Assembly: GCA_963725655.1 (NCBI GenBank)
Contig: CAVRYY010000001.1
Coordinates: 1 to 64,000, forward strand
Direction: 5' to 3'
DNA: 64,000 nt
Source of the DNA: CAVRXT01 sp963725655
Lineage (GTDB): Bacteria > Acidobacteriota > Terriglobia > Acidiferrales > UBA7541
Below the pieces are notes generated by a model. The model was not told the origin of the DNA and searched no databases. It saw nothing but the letters and a program-made list of their open reading frames with translations. The translations under genes and the position numbers were made by a program. Within the stretch, counting starts at the first letter, position 1. Every line of letters begins with the position of its first letter. Positions 8,823 to 18,644 of this stretch are shown piece after piece.

Positions 8823-9138
8823 AGATTCTCCCTCCCGAAACGGGCGGCGTCAAGGGAGATCATCCAAACACCGCCTATTTCGGACAGAACTTCAGCACAT
8901 TTGAGCTGAACAGGCCGAAAAGGTGGCACGAACATTTAACCTGCTGAGACCTGTAATCCGGTGGGGCGTTTGGGATGTGTCATTCCCCCGCGATGAATAG
9001 CCACGAAACCGTTCAAAAAATCTCGAATATTGCCCGAACTGAAGAAACGCTAGGAGCAACGGCGTCGAAAGTACTCGACGATGTGAGCGGTATCGATTTC
9101 CCACCTGCCGCCGAGCAGTGGATCGCCCGCTTGGGATC

Positions 9139-9335
9139 AAGTAGTTTTTTCAGTCATCGTCCGAGCGATTCGGGTCGGACGCGGGTAGATGCGTCGCTCG
9201 GCAGGTCGTAATCCTTGGCACGCTCGATAGCCCGTTCGACCAGGTCCGCCACGTACTTTTTTTTGGGCTCTGCTTTCGGGTAATTCGGGATTTGCGGGCC
9301 CCATCGGGCATGGGATTTGTCCGGTTACGGCACCA
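9139..9335 (-). pseudogene. Fragment of accessory protein family (see 10302)
   Basis: Minus-strand frames encode KYVADLVERAIERAKDYDLPSD, which matches the C-terminal part of the gene at 10302-10890 (KYAAELVEQAMERAEDYDLPSE) and of 51101-51670 (ELVEMAIERAQDYGLPSD). The DNA downstream, including GTAGTTTTTTCA, is also shared with the 10302 locus. The N-terminal two thirds are missing and the frame changes near the end. Confidence 0.6.
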
Positions 9336-9343
9336 CACCGGCC

Positions 9344-10120
9344 CTAGCGCATGACGAAACCGCCGTCAACCGAGATGGACTGGCCGGTAACGTAGCTCGC
9401 CGCTGAACTGCAAAGCCAAAGAACTGCATCGGCGATTCTTCGGGACGCCCCATCCGGCCCATAGGGACGTAAGTCTTCAACATTGTGTCTGACTCCTCGC
9501 CCTGACCTTCAGCGACCATCTTGTCCGACATCGGCGTCTGAATCATGCCCGGGCACACGGCATTGACGCGAATGCCACGCGCCGCATACTCAAGCGCCGC
9601 GCTCTTGGTGAATCCAAGCACTCCATGCTTGGCCGCATGGTAGGTGCCACGCCGGGGGCCGCCGATAAGCCCTCCAAGTGAGGAGCAAGTCACAATCGCG
9701 CCGCTGCCTTGCTTGCGCATCTGCTGCAACTCAAACTTCATGCAGCTCCACACGCCGCGAAGATTGATCGCCATAATGCGGTCGTAGTCATCGCGCGGAG
9801 AGTCCGCCGTCTCAGCGAGTACGTTCTGCACGCCCGCGTTGTTGTACGCTGCGTCCAGACGCCCGAACGTGGCGACCGTTTGCTTCACCATGGCTTCCAC
9901 GTCCGCGTCATCGGAAACGTCACACCGGATGCCCAGAGTCTTGTAGCCGTTGTCGGCGAGCTTTTCTTTGGCTTCTTCCTGAACCTGGCTTCTCGTTCCA
10001 ATCGGCCATCACCACTGACGCTCCGGACTCGGCGAAAGCCTTCGCCGTTGCCATGCCCAAACCGGAGGCTGCCCCAGTTACGAGTGCGACTTGTCTTTCA
10101 AATGAAATATTCATGATCAT
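9344..10120 (-). pseudogene. Short-chain dehydrogenase (SDR), two frameshifts
   Basis: A classical SDR oxidoreductase of about 255 aa is recoverable across three frames: the cofactor motif TGAASGLG, the NNAG motif, the active-site YHAAKHG (Tyr-x-x-x-Lys), and a C terminus reading ADAVLWLCSS...YVTGQSISVDGGFV with a stop at 9344. One frameshift lies near 9990 (after ADWNEKP) and one near 9442, where GAAGAATCGCC looks like a GAAGAAATCGCC that lost one A. The family uses NAD(P)H to reduce keto groups; the substrate cannot be predicted. The gene stands alone. Confidence 0.85.
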
Positions 10121-10301
10121 TCGCTCACTTTCAAAGCTTTGTTCTCGCCCACGTCACCATGCATATAGCAATTTGCAACTTCATCGAAACTGTCAAGTGA
10201 ACTCACCTTGCCAGCCAGCGTACACCGATTGAGCCATACCACCGAGTGCAGGATTCAGAATGGTAGACCGGGATGGGCAGCGCTTCGAACAGGCAGGGTA
10301 A

Positions 10302-10890
10302 TCAGGTAGTTTTTTCAACCATCGTCCCGGCGGTTCGGGTCCGGCGCAATGCCTCGCTCGGCAGGTCGTAATCTTCGGCGCGTTCCATAGCCTGTTCCAC
10401 CAGTTCCGCCGCGTACTTTTTCCTGGCGCTGGTTTCCGGTGATTCAGAATCTGCCGGTCCCATCAGGCTGGGAGTTTCGCCTGGTTTCGGGACAACACCG
10501 GCGTCAGTCAGCAGCCGGTAGGCCAACTCGGCATCACCTTTTTCCATTGCCAGGCGAATCGTTTCCAGCGCCTGGGTGGTCAGCGCGTAAAAAAGAGCGC
10601 GGCCAGCTTCCAGGTGTTCTTTCAATCGGGCCGGGTTATTCCGAATCACCTTGGCGACGGTACGGAAATCCCGATGCTCTTCGCGTGAAATCATCCGGAC
10701 GGACTGGCCGATGACGTGGCGATGCAGGATGCGTTCCTGCTGCGCCGGGGGAACGTAGGAGCCGCTTCCGCGTTTTTCGATGGATGTTGCTGGAGATTGC
10801 TGCGCATCACCGGGAACGATTCCAGTTGGTGAGCGGCGGGAACTGCCCGGATTACTTTGGCGAGCGGAATCGAGAAAGGGTCTTGGGCAT
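10302..10890 (-). pseudogene. Accessory hypothetical protein (ISREEHRDF family)
   Basis: The conserved core starts at MISREEHRDFRTVAKV (base 10694) and runs to DYDLPSE and a basic tail. The coding frame is open upstream (TGIVPGDAQQ, PPAQQERILH), and a start ATG at 10890 with GGAGAAACG before it reads MPKTLSRFRSPK in another frame, so the 5' end has a small frameshift. A paralogue at 51101-51670 follows a gene with an NSAKHG motif, and a fragment lies at 9139-9335. No function is known to me; the alpha-helical, accessory-only distribution suggests mobile-element cargo. Confidence 0.55.
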
Positions 10891-11207
10891 GGCGTTTCTC
10901 CGAAAGTTCACCACAACACCAGAAACGCACCACCAGTCTTGGTTTCGATTATTGAGCGCCACGCGGGTGGTGTCAACCGACGGATGCGTGGGTGTTGCCC
11001 GGTTCTACGCAATTCACCGCACATGACCCATGATTTCCGTCCCATTGACCATCGCCGGGTCGGCTACGTTCACTGTGTTCAACCCTCTGCGATGTCCAGC
11101 GTGCCGATTACGACGGCATGAAGGGAAACGCGGATATTGGCAAGTGGGAATCATGCGCCCATCGGGTCCTCGAACCACTCGCCAAACTTGGTATATTCGA
11201 GTGAAGT
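10891..11207. other. Non-coding stretch before GGDEF gene
   Basis: No credible gene. Short overlapping frames on both strands have atypical composition and no motif. The stretch should contain the promoter of the GGDEF gene at 11208. Confidence 0.5.
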
Positions 11208-12068
11208 GTGGAAGTCGGGGGTGCGCATTTGAATGACGACGAGCTAGCAAAACTCGGGAACGAGTCCATCGAGTCCTACTCCGCCGGAATTCAGGCGAAT
11301 CTACGAAAAATCCAGGCTCGGAATTGGTGGTCGTGGTCAAATACTGTCGCCGTCGTATTATTGCTGACCAGCACGATCATATCTTTTTCACTCCCTGGTC
11401 TGGTCCGCAGCGAGGAAACCCTCCCGCGTCTGAATCTGGCCATGCGTGGCCTGATTGGCCTGGTGTTGCTCTTCGCGATCTATTCGTTGTGGCAGCAACT
11501 CCGTATCAAGAAACTCTGCGCTGAAATCCAAGAGAAGCACGCGAACGCGGAGATGCTCTACACGTTGGCGATGGTCGATCCACTGACCGGACTTTACAAT
11601 CGGCGCTTTGCCGAGCCGCGAATGGAAGCCGAAGTGTTACGCGCCCAAAGAACAGGAAGTTCTCTAACGCTGCTGCTAGCCGATGTGGATGGCTTAAAAC
11701 AGATAAATGACAAGCACGGTCATTCAGCCGGTGATGCCGTGCTGCGTGCATTTGCGGATCGCCTGAAGCAAGCGACTCGCGGATCGGATTTCGCCGCCCG
11801 TCTGGGGGGTGACGAGTTTATGCTACTGCTTCCCGGTTGCGATTTGCACCAGCTTCAGTTCGTTCTAGAGCGGCTCCGGCCATTTCGGATCGGGATCGGA
11901 GGCAAAAGCGTGGGTGTCGAGTTTTGCTCCGGCTCTTCTCAACACGAAACGGGCCAAACAGCGGAGGAGCTTCTTCTGGCTGCCGATCAGGCTCTCTATA
12001 AAAACAAACGCTCCCGCCGCCCATTGCCCGCAGTTTCGCCGCAGCCAGCCTCCATGCAACTAAACTGA
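11208..12068 (+). CDS. Membrane diguanylate cyclase (GGDEF)
   Basis: The 286-aa protein starts at a GTG. Two membrane helices (about residues 45-67 and 76-96) anchor a C-terminal GGDEF domain introduced by VDPLTGLYNRR. The active-site motif is intact (RLGGDEF) and an inhibitory I-site RxxD (RGSD) sits exactly five residues before it, so product inhibition by cyclic di-GMP is expected. It makes cyclic di-GMP from two GTP at the inner membrane. The short periplasmic loop is too small for a known sensor domain. The C-terminal part lacks some of the usual length of the domain. Confidence 0.88.
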   Translation: MEVGGAHLNDDELAKLGNESIESYSAGIQANLRKIQARNWWSWSNTVAVVLLLTSTIISFSLPGLVRSEETLPRLNLAMRGLIGLVLLFAIYSLWQQLRIKKLCAEIQEKHANAEMLYTLAMVDPLTGLYNRRFAEPRMEAEVLRAQRTGSSLTLLLADVDGLKQINDKHGHSAGDAVLRAFADRLKQATRGSDFAARLGGDEFMLLLPGCDLHQLQFVLERLRPFRIGIGGKSVGVEFCSGSSQHETGQTAEELLLAADQALYKNKRSRRPLPAVSPQPASMQLN

Positions 12069-12101
12069 ATTGGACGGGTGAGAGGGTGAACAACTAAAAC
12101 G

Positions 12102-12410
12102 ATGGATGACTATCATCAGCTCGGAGTCGGGGATTCCGCGTCGATTGTGAGTGCCCTTGAAGTCCTGCACTGGGGTGGAGAACTTGTTTTGCACTGCCTC
12201 TATCATCCTCGCGAGCGCAGGGCATATACGCTTCACTTCATGCATTGCAGGAACGTGCAGTTGGACCCGCTGGACAATGGGACCGTTTCCGAAGCGAGTC
12301 TGATCGGCATTACCTTAGGAAGTGGAGCACATCAGAAACCGGCGATTGTAACAACCAATGCCTTTGAGCTTTCAATTCTTTACGAAAAATGGGAGTTGAA
12401 GTGGACGTGA
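12102..12410 (+). CDS. Hypothetical protein (102 aa)
   Basis: A small protein with no recognised family. It contains alternating hydrophobic strands (EVLHWGGELVLHCLYHP, YTLHFMHCRNVQLD) suggesting a compact beta fold, plus three Cys. It follows the GGDEF gene on the same strand after 33 bases. Start chosen at the first ATG after a purine-rich stretch. Whether it is expressed is uncertain. Confidence 0.45.
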   Translation: MDDYHQLGVGDSASIVSALEVLHWGGELVLHCLYHPRERRAYTLHFMHCRNVQLDPLDNGTVSEASLIGITLGSGAHQKPAIVTTNAFELSILYEKWELKWT

Positions 12411-12811
12411 TCCGTCGACCACAGATCGTGGCTCGCCAGGAATACGCGCCACCCTTCGACCCCGGAGAATCTGCTACACGGGATGAACCCAGGAGAGCGG
12501 ATTCGGCTACACTGCAAATTCCAACAATCACTGGTACGGCGGTGGAAGCGACCGATTGCAGAAACAGACGCTTCGGGAAATACCATCAACGAAGAAGGGA
12601 ACATGCGAAATGCACGTGCCGCTTTAATATGGCCGCAGGATTGGCTCGTCCACGGGCTGAGCATCACTTCCGTTATGGTTTTTCCGCTCGCTTGAGCGCG
12701 GCGACGGCCACGCCGTCGGCCACCAGAAGACTCAGCACCTAGATCGCCTAGGCTGCGGTTGGTTTGCTTTCCCCCGAACATGTGCGGAGGCATTCTGACT
12801 CGCCATCCGGG
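12411..12811. other. Non-coding stretch
   Basis: About 400 bases without a convincing gene; only short overlapping frames with no recognisable motif. Confidence 0.45.
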
Positions 12812-13063
12812 CTACTGGGATTTAAGAAGATTCCCGAGAACTGCCAATATCGACCCTGTCCGCCCCCCCAAGAGTTCCAACATCCAAAGTACGAGGAGCA
12901 CGACGATGAAGGGCTTGTAGTAAGAGAACGCTGGGTTCACCACCGAATGAAACAAAACGTTGTAGACCATGTTCCCGGTAATGATTTCCAGTGCGACCAA
13001 CCAGATGCCTTCACAAACCCACCAAGCTCGCTTCCACTTTATCGGTTTTTTTGTATCGGCCAC
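12812..13063 (-). CDS. Small membrane protein (83 aa)
   Basis: A basic N terminus (MADTKKPIKWKRAWW) is followed by two predicted membrane helices (about residues 17-37 and 47-67). No family recognised. It lies divergently from the second GGDEF gene at 13262, leaving about 200 bases for both promoters. Confidence 0.5.
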   Translation of the reverse strand: MADTKKPIKWKRAWWVCEGIWLVALEIITGNMVYNVLFHSVVNPAFSYYKPFIVVLLVLWMLELLGGRTGSILAVLGNLLKSQ

Positions 13064-13261
13064 GGGAGTCGGCTAGAGGGTATTGCTATATACTCCTCCG
13101 GTAACCGGTATCCGCGCGAAACAACTCGCGGCGTTCCCAGGTTCCCGCGCGGTTCCCGGTTGGTGGTTCACTATCGGCACGTCGCAGTGACTGCTTATCG
13201 CAGAATCCTACAAGCCATCTGAAAAGCGAGGCACAGTCGCGGCCGAGGGGGGAATGGAGCA

Positions 13262-14890
13262 ATGCCCGGTGAGAAAGAAGACGAATTGCAGTCGGGCCTC
13301 GCCGTTCTGACCAGAAGTATAAACGGTGCGGGGCTCCAGATCATCGAAAACCAGCGGCCGTGGCCCAATAGGATGGCAACTTATTTTGCGGTAGGAATTG
13401 CTGAGCGTCGCGCGAATATTGTTATGTCCGACAAGTTCGTCAAGGCCCTAGCCACGAATGGAGAGCATCAGGAAGCGCTTGATTCCTACGCGTCAGCAGT
13501 AGCGGCCAGGATTAAATGCGGCTCTCCTGACGTCTTTTATTGTCTTTCGGATGCGGCGATCGGAGTGGAAATCGGTTGGCCAATTGAAGGTGGACTCGTT
13601 GACTCGGTTCTTAAGAACTGGCCAAGTGTCGGTGTCACTGACGCGGTATCGGGTGCGGTTGCCCAATGTGCTTTGGAAATGGATACGTTCGGACACCGTG
13701 GAAACCCGTTCGACCAGGTCAAATCCGTCGTCAACAGGGTACGAACTGCGATTGATGAGGGCGAAGTTACGCTCCGCAGTAGCAATAATCGGGCCCAACT
13801 ATACCAGCAGATTAAGCTCAATTCGCACCACGGTGTTTTACGTCGTCCCGAGAACCAGATCGAGCGGTTTCTCGCGGGCAAGGCGTATTTTTGGGGATTT
13901 CGGGCCGTTGATACTCCTGGTGAAGTCTGGGCTGCTGATCCGTGGGATGCCGAATACCTAGGAGTATCACCAAAAGACCTTATGCGGTCGGCGTACGTAT
14001 TGAGAGGTCGGGGTTTGGTTCAGTTGGATACGACTCGGAACTTTGCTAGCCCCACGGATAAACTTCTTACGAACTGGCCCGATGCTTTGAGTTCGATCCC
14101 TTCGGCTGATCATCCGCAGCGGCTTTCGTTGGCGGGACTGCCAATCAAAGATAAAATGATCGCCGATGTTGGAAGTTTTCTCGAACGCAAGACCGGCTTC
14201 GCGGTTGTTGTGGTGGACCTGGATCACTTCAAGAGTGTGAATGACACAGCGGGTCATAACGAAGGCGACGCTTGCTTGGAGCGTGTGGTGAAAGCAATTG
14301 GAAGCGCTTTGGGCCGGAAGGGTATCCTCTACCGGTGGGGCGGCGACGAGTTCACGATCTGTCTTCCGGATTTTTCAACCGAGGAAGCCCATGCAACAGG
14401 CGAGCGGATCAGGCGAGCTGTGGAACAGGCCGGACCCTGCGGTGACATAGCGGTGACCGCCAGCATCGGTGTTTGCGGAACAGATCGAATGGATGCGTCG
14501 TCTGCTGTTGAAATGCTCGCCGCTGCCGATAAATCAATGTACGAATCAAAGCGCCAAGGAAAGAATCGTGTCACATCCTGGCCCATCGGCGAGGAGCTTA
14601 GCGAAAAGACTGCGAAATTGAATGAGGGGCCCGCCCGTAATGATCCAACGACAACAGTCCATGGATTCACTGATGCTCTGCCCGTTGGCACCCGGGTCCA
14701 GGTTCTAACGCCCCTGGCTGGTAAGCCTCGCACCGAGTGGCCCTACAGTCCCGAATGTTGGGTGATTCGCGAAGTGGACGAGGTCAGGAACACAGCCACT
14801 GCAACACCGGTCCTACCACCAGTCAGCGGCCCCATCCCGACAGTTTCTGGTCCGATGAATGGACCGCTTTCGCCATTTGTAAAGGTTTAA
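13262..14890 (+). CDS. Soluble GGDEF protein with unknown N-terminal domain
   Basis: The 542-aa protein has no membrane segment. Residues 1-300 form an unrecognised domain; about 310-450 is a GGDEF domain with VVVDLDHFKSVNDTAGHNEGD and an intact RWGGDEF; the last 90 residues are a proline-rich tail (VRVQVLTPL...). There is no RxxD I-site in the expected position (KGIL), unlike the GGDEF at 11208. The ATG is preceded by GGGGGAATGG. It may make cyclic di-GMP or another cyclic nucleotide. A broken EVE-like/HNH nuclease gene follows 110 bases downstream on the same strand, so a signalling-plus-nuclease pair is possible but unproven. Confidence 0.8.
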   Translation: MPGEKEDELQSGLAVLTRSINGAGLQIIENQRPWPNRMATYFAVGIAERRANIVMSDKFVKALATNGEHQEALDSYASAVAARIKCGSPDVFYCLSDAAIGVEIGWPIEGGLVDSVLKNWPSVGVTDAVSGAVAQCALEMDTFGHRGNPFDQVKSVVNRVRTAIDEGEVTLRSSNNRAQLYQQIKLNSHHGVLRRPENQIERFLAGKAYFWGFRAVDTPGEVWAADPWDAEYLGVSPKDLMRSAYVLRGRGLVQLDTTRNFASPTDKLLTNWPDALSSIPSADHPQRLSLAGLPIKDKMIADVGSFLERKTGFAVVVVDLDHFKSVNDTAGHNEGDACLERVVKAIGSALGRKGILYRWGGDEFTICLPDFSTEEAHATGERIRRAVEQAGPCGDIAVTASIGVCGTDRMDASSAVEMLAAADKSMYESKRQGKNRVTSWPIGEELSEKTAKLNEGPARNDPTTTVHGFTDALPVGTRVQVLTPLAGKPRTEWPYSPECWVIREVDEVRNTATATPVLPPVSGPIPTVSGPMNGPLSPFVKV

Positions 14891-15000
14891 TGTGGCAAAT
14901 GACGACTTGATTATCGCGGCCTCTTCGGATACGCGGCTGATTTTGGAGCGAGTTCGGGCCACGCGGAACTCCCTTAGAATCGGGCGGGCCAAAAGAAAAT

Positions 15001-15960
15001 ATGCGCTATTGGTGGGTCAACCAGAACCAGACATACCGCCACGAAGTTCAGGGCGGTTATCTTTGGTCGCCCAAGCGCAACGCCAATGGTGCACGAAATC
15101 CCTTTTATGAGTCAATGCGCGAGGTCTCGCCTGGTGATCTGATCTTTTCCTTCATGGACACCCGAATCTTGGCTGTTGGAATTGCACAATCCTATTGCTG
15201 GGAGAGCCCAAAGCCGCTGGAGTTCGGAAGCGCCGGCCAGAACTGGGAAAACATTGGCTGGAAAGTGAAAGTCGAATTTCATGGAGCTTGACAATAGGGT
15301 CCGACCCAAGGATCACATCGAAGTCCTCGGCCACTTCTCCCGGATAGGTATTCGCCTCTCCAGCCCAACGGAAATGGCCTTCAATCCGTCTACCTCACGG
15401 AATTACCCACACCACTTGCAGAAGTACTCATGGGCTTGATCGGTCAGGAAGTAGCCGCCTATCGCCCTGCTGGCGCGGGAACGTGAAAACGGTTCCAGCG
15501 GATGATCTCGATTTATGGGAACGCAGGTTCGAGCAGGAGCTGGTCAACGATTCCTCCGTCCGGGATACCGAACGGCTAGGCGATAATCCGTGCCCGGAGT
15601 GGACAAGGTCTATTTAAGGAGAGAGTCAGCAGGATCGAATCCAGATGCCGCATCACCGGCGTCGAAAATCCCGTGCACTTGGTGGCCAGTCACTGCAAAC
15701 CGTGGCGGGACTCGATCAACGAACATCGGCTCAACGGCGAAAACGGACTGCTTCTCACACCGAGTATCGATCACCTCTTTGATCGCGGGTTCATCGGCTT
15801 CGAGGACAACGGAAAGCTAATAATCTCGCCGGTCGCCCACCTTCCATCGCTCCAGCGGATGGGAATCGACACTACGAAGATTATCAACGTTGGAGGCTTC
15901 ACCAGCGGCCAAAAACAGTTCCTGGATTTTCACCGAATGCTGTGCTGCTCCAGTCCGCCG
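15001..15960 (+). pseudogene. EVE/PUA-like plus HNH endonuclease, broken
   Basis: Frames over about 960 bases together encode an HNH restriction-type nuclease. The N-terminal part (from 15001) reads MRYWWVNQNQTY, GYLWSPKRNANGARNPFYE and DLIFSFMDTRI, resembling EVE/PUA-like DNA- or RNA-base-reading domains found in such nucleases. A middle part (about 15340-15470) has PLQPNGNGLQSVYLTE. The C-terminal HNH part (about 15650-15940) has ASHCKPWRDS, GENGLLLTPSIDHLFDRGFI and FLDFHR. At least three frameshifts and one stop separate them. Related proteins cut foreign or modified DNA; this copy is dead unless the breaks are sequencing errors. Confidence 0.7.
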
Positions 15961-16103
15961 CGCTTGAGTTACCGCCTCATTGCGTTGCGGACGGTTGGCG
16001 TTCCTCGCCGGTCGCTCGATTCGATGACAAATCTTGTTGAGGCCAGGGCTGGTAACACTTTTGGTTATCATCCCGCGAACCCAGGGCGAACAAGTGGGAC
16101 TAC

Positions 16104-16879
16104 CTAGTCCCAAGGCTCGTCGGCGCATTTGAAACCTTTATTCAGATAATCTTTCAAGACTTGGGCCGAGGTGACCGTGTAGTTTTGGTCCTTCTGGTCG
16201 AGCTTTGCCCGAAACCGTCATCGAGCTCGGAAATGAGCCTATGCTTCTCCTCGTTAGTGATAATCAGGTGGCTAGCATGACCTTTTGAGTCTTCTTTTCC
16301 CATATTAATCAGCGTCGCAAAGACGGTCGACGTAGCAGCCTCAAAAAGAGATTGATCGACGTAATCCAATTGACCCCTTACGCGGGGCATTTCGGCTGCC
16401 AGCTTGCCATAATCCACGCCGTCCTGCGGCCCGGCGATAAAGACGCTACTAATCTCGCCTATCCTTCGCCACAGCAGGATTTTTTGTTCATAGAACCCTG
16501 TAATGTTCGGGATAAGTTCATCGAAGGGCGCACTGAGGTGCATACCCCTGAGCATTTTGACTTGCGATCTTAATTCGAGCTCGAACAACGTGCTGGTGTG
16601 GATTGCGCCACCGAAGGGCAGCTTCCCGTCTTTCGTATCTTGATTATTCTCAGCTTCACCCGCCGCACGTATTCGCTCAACGGCTGCCAACTCACGAATG
16701 TATTCAGTCACAAATTCAAGGTGCGGCGTTTCGGGCTTCATCGGTCGAGCTGTAGCTCCGCCCGGCTTAGAGTTCGTTTGAGCGAAGCAAAAAGAAAACT
16801 GAATAGCGAACACCACGGCGGACAGGCCGAGCGCCCCCCTGAGAGTGCGTTCCGACGGACCGCTGAGGTCAAATCGCAT
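16104..16879 (-). pseudogene. Secreted hypothetical protein, 3' frameshift
   Basis: Starting at ATG 16879, the protein has a signal peptide (ALGLSAVVFAIQFSFCFAQ) and a mostly helical mature part (EFVTEYIRELAAVERIRAAGE ...) of unknown family. After ISELDDGF the frame runs into a basic nonsense tail ending at 16154, whereas shifting one base gives AKLDQKDQNYTVTSAQVLKDYL and a stop at 16104, a much more natural end. TTTCGGGCA is probably TTTCCGGGCA minus one C. Likely exported to the periplasm; role unknown. Confidence 0.65.
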
Positions 16880-17009
16880 GGTATATACGGAGAACATAAC
16901 ACCGGCGCTAGCCAACGCCCTACTGCTTTGGATCGTAAATGACGTTCTAGTAACAGGAGGTCCAGTCCGCAACCTGTAGTTTGCGGACCACCATCACGCG
17001 GTTACCGGT

Positions 17010-17175
17010 GTAGCCGTGGAATCAGCACTCTCCGGGCGATGGGGAATTCCCCTTATTGACCAGCTCCGACCTCTGCGGAAGCCAGCGAGGGCGCTTCGCT
17101 CGTCGGAATAAATATCGAATACGGTGTAGAGCTTGGTGATCTGCATCAACTCATGGGCGCGGCGGGTTAGATTCT
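17010..17175 (-). pseudogene. STAS (anti-anti-sigma) domain remnant
   Basis: A minus-strand frame without a start encodes RRAHELMQITKLYTVFDIYSDE and SALAGFRRG, the typical C terminus of SpoIIAA-like STAS anti-sigma-factor antagonists. The rest of the gene is absent. It lies in a roughly 350-base stretch without an intact gene (16973-17320). Confidence 0.6.
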
Positions 17176-17319
17176 CCGACTAAGTTTTGAATGGCTGTCA
17201 CCAGCCTTCATCTAGTAACGCGACATGCGTGGAGAATTGGGGTCATGAGGGATGTAAATGATTTTCCGAAAGATCCGTGTTGAGTCGAAGTAACGTGTCC
17301 CAGGACGCAGGCATGCTAG

Positions 17320-17480
17320 GTGCGAGGGCTCCCAACTCCTGTTTGTATCCCGTGCACGTCCGCGCCGAGGCTTACCTACGTGGGCAACATGGCCAGCTCG
17401 CAGCCGCCGAATTCCAGGAAATCCTCGACCATCGCGGGATCGGGTGGAACCGCTGGAAGGGGGCATTGGCGCGAGTTCGC
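17320..17480 (+). pseudogene. Remnant of Ser/Thr kinase TPR tail
   Basis: A plus-strand frame encodes RAEAYLRGQHGQLAAAEFQ and EILDHRGIGWN followed by GALAR, the same TPR-kinase C-terminal signature as at 3988-4262. No kinase domain is nearby in frame. The final piece of such a tail (ILIAAKAEYAKLK, stop) appears at 22281-22337 on the same strand, so the intervening genes may have inserted into one kinase gene. Confidence 0.6.
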
Positions 17481-18365
17481 ATGGACCACCAATTTTGATA
17501 GTGAGAAGTCTGCGGCGGGGGCGGCTTCGTTCAAACGCATAGACCCGTACATGTGACGAGCGTGATCGAGCTGGTGCGTTAGGCCGCGGCGGCGTGGACG
17601 TACAAAAGGCCCTCCGATGATGTCGGAGGGCCCAATGTATCGAATTACTGCTGCTACGGCTACCGCTTCGTCGCCCTGGTCTTCGTCGGCACCTGCCTGG
17701 TCGTCGCCTATGTTTTGCACAAAGGTGAGCTGGACTGCCATGTCGGGAAATTGCGCGTCGTACAGGTAGTAGTTCCCGTCGTCGCCTACGTCGATGTACA
17801 GATAGTCGGTCTGGAACCCCCAATTTCCAGGCATTTGGCCCATGATGCCGAACCATCCGCCGTTCCAAGTGAAATACCATTCGCCGCCGAACACCCTAAG
17901 GCCGCAGTCACCGATACAGGGCCCGCCTGCGTAGTTCGCGAAATTGAACCCGTGGGCATACCCGTAGTGGGTAGCGAAGTACTCAGGATCGATATGGATG
18001 CCGCCCGAACGGGTGTTGTAAGTCATTGCGTGCCTCGTGGCCGGAGTGATGACTGTCGGCCCGGAGGCAGTCGTGTTCGGGTGATTTACCCCGAGATTCG
18101 AGCGGCTCTCCGTTGAGGAATTGTTGTACGGACGATTTTCTGGCGGGACGTTGTGTGTGGGGTACTCTGAACTATACTGGGTTTGCCGCCGAGGAGCCGT
18201 TAGCGCCGGTTGCTGCCGCGGGATAGGCGGCGGGTTGTACTTGGGCGTTTGGATCTGAAATCGTGAGGCTTGGGGGGAACCGAGGGCAGTTCCCGCGGTC
18301 GTGAAATTCAGTCCGGTTAGAATCAGTGCGGCCAGTCCTAGTTGCTTTACCGTGTGGTTTCTCAT
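17376..18365 (-). CDS. Secreted hypothetical protein (329-aa frame)
   Basis: The N terminus has a signal peptide (LGLAALILTGLNFTTAGTALG), then a low-complexity Pro/Gln/Asn-rich linker (about residues 30-110) and an aromatic, Gly-rich globular part (HIDPEYFATHYGYAHGFNFANYAGG, GEWYFTWNGGWFG, YYLYDAQFPDMAVQLTF). After about residue 240 the frame passes through a terminator hairpin (17604-17632) and then antisense through a kinase remnant, so the true C terminus is probably near 17650 and the rest is read-through caused by a small indel. Function unknown; probably a periplasmic or cell-surface protein. Confidence 0.65.
   Translation of the reverse strand: MRNHTVKQLGLAALILTGLNFTTAGTALGSPQASRFQIQTPKYNPPPIPRQQPALTAPRRQTQYSSEYPTHNVPPENRPYNNSSTESRSNLGVNHPNTTASGPTVITPATRHAMTYNTRSGGIHIDPEYFATHYGYAHGFNFANYAGGPCIGDCGLRVFGGEWYFTWNGGWFGIMGQMPGNWGFQTDYLYIDVGDDGNYYLYDAQFPDMAVQLTFVQNIGDDQAGADEDQGDEAVAVAAVIRYIGPSDIIGGPFVRPRRRGLTHQLDHARHMYGSMRLNEAAPAADFSLSKLVVHANSRQCPLPAVPPDPAMVEDFLEFGGCELAMLPT
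17604..17632 (-). terminator. Rho-independent terminator
   Basis: Perfect 10-bp stem GGCCCTCCGA / TCGGAGGGCC with a 5-base loop, followed on the minus strand by TTTT. It lies inside the annotated frame of the secreted protein, which indicates that the real stop codon lies upstream of it (about 17640-17670). Confidence 0.8.
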
Positions 18366-18644
18366 CGCTGCCTCCGTTCAAATGTTTTGAGTTCCGACTT
18401 CATCTTATAGCGCGACGTTCTCTCTCCATCCGGGTCATGCTCCGGGCGGAATTCGCCGATTGTTTGGTGGCGAGGAGCTTTTACTGGTGGCGGCATGGTC
18501 CGATCAGGCGGCCTCGCGAAGCCTAGATTCGGCGCTTCTGTTGCTCGATTCTGTGGAAGCCAAAAAGCGGGCAGGGTTGATTCGTTTGAGGTAGAATCGC
18601 CGCGAATTGCAAGCACCTTCGACGGGGTACGAAAGGCTAGCCCA

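Noticed and set aside
8975..9211. A 78-aa plus-strand frame
   Set aside because: Its second half is antisense to a recognisable fragment of the 10302 family; composition is otherwise unremarkable.
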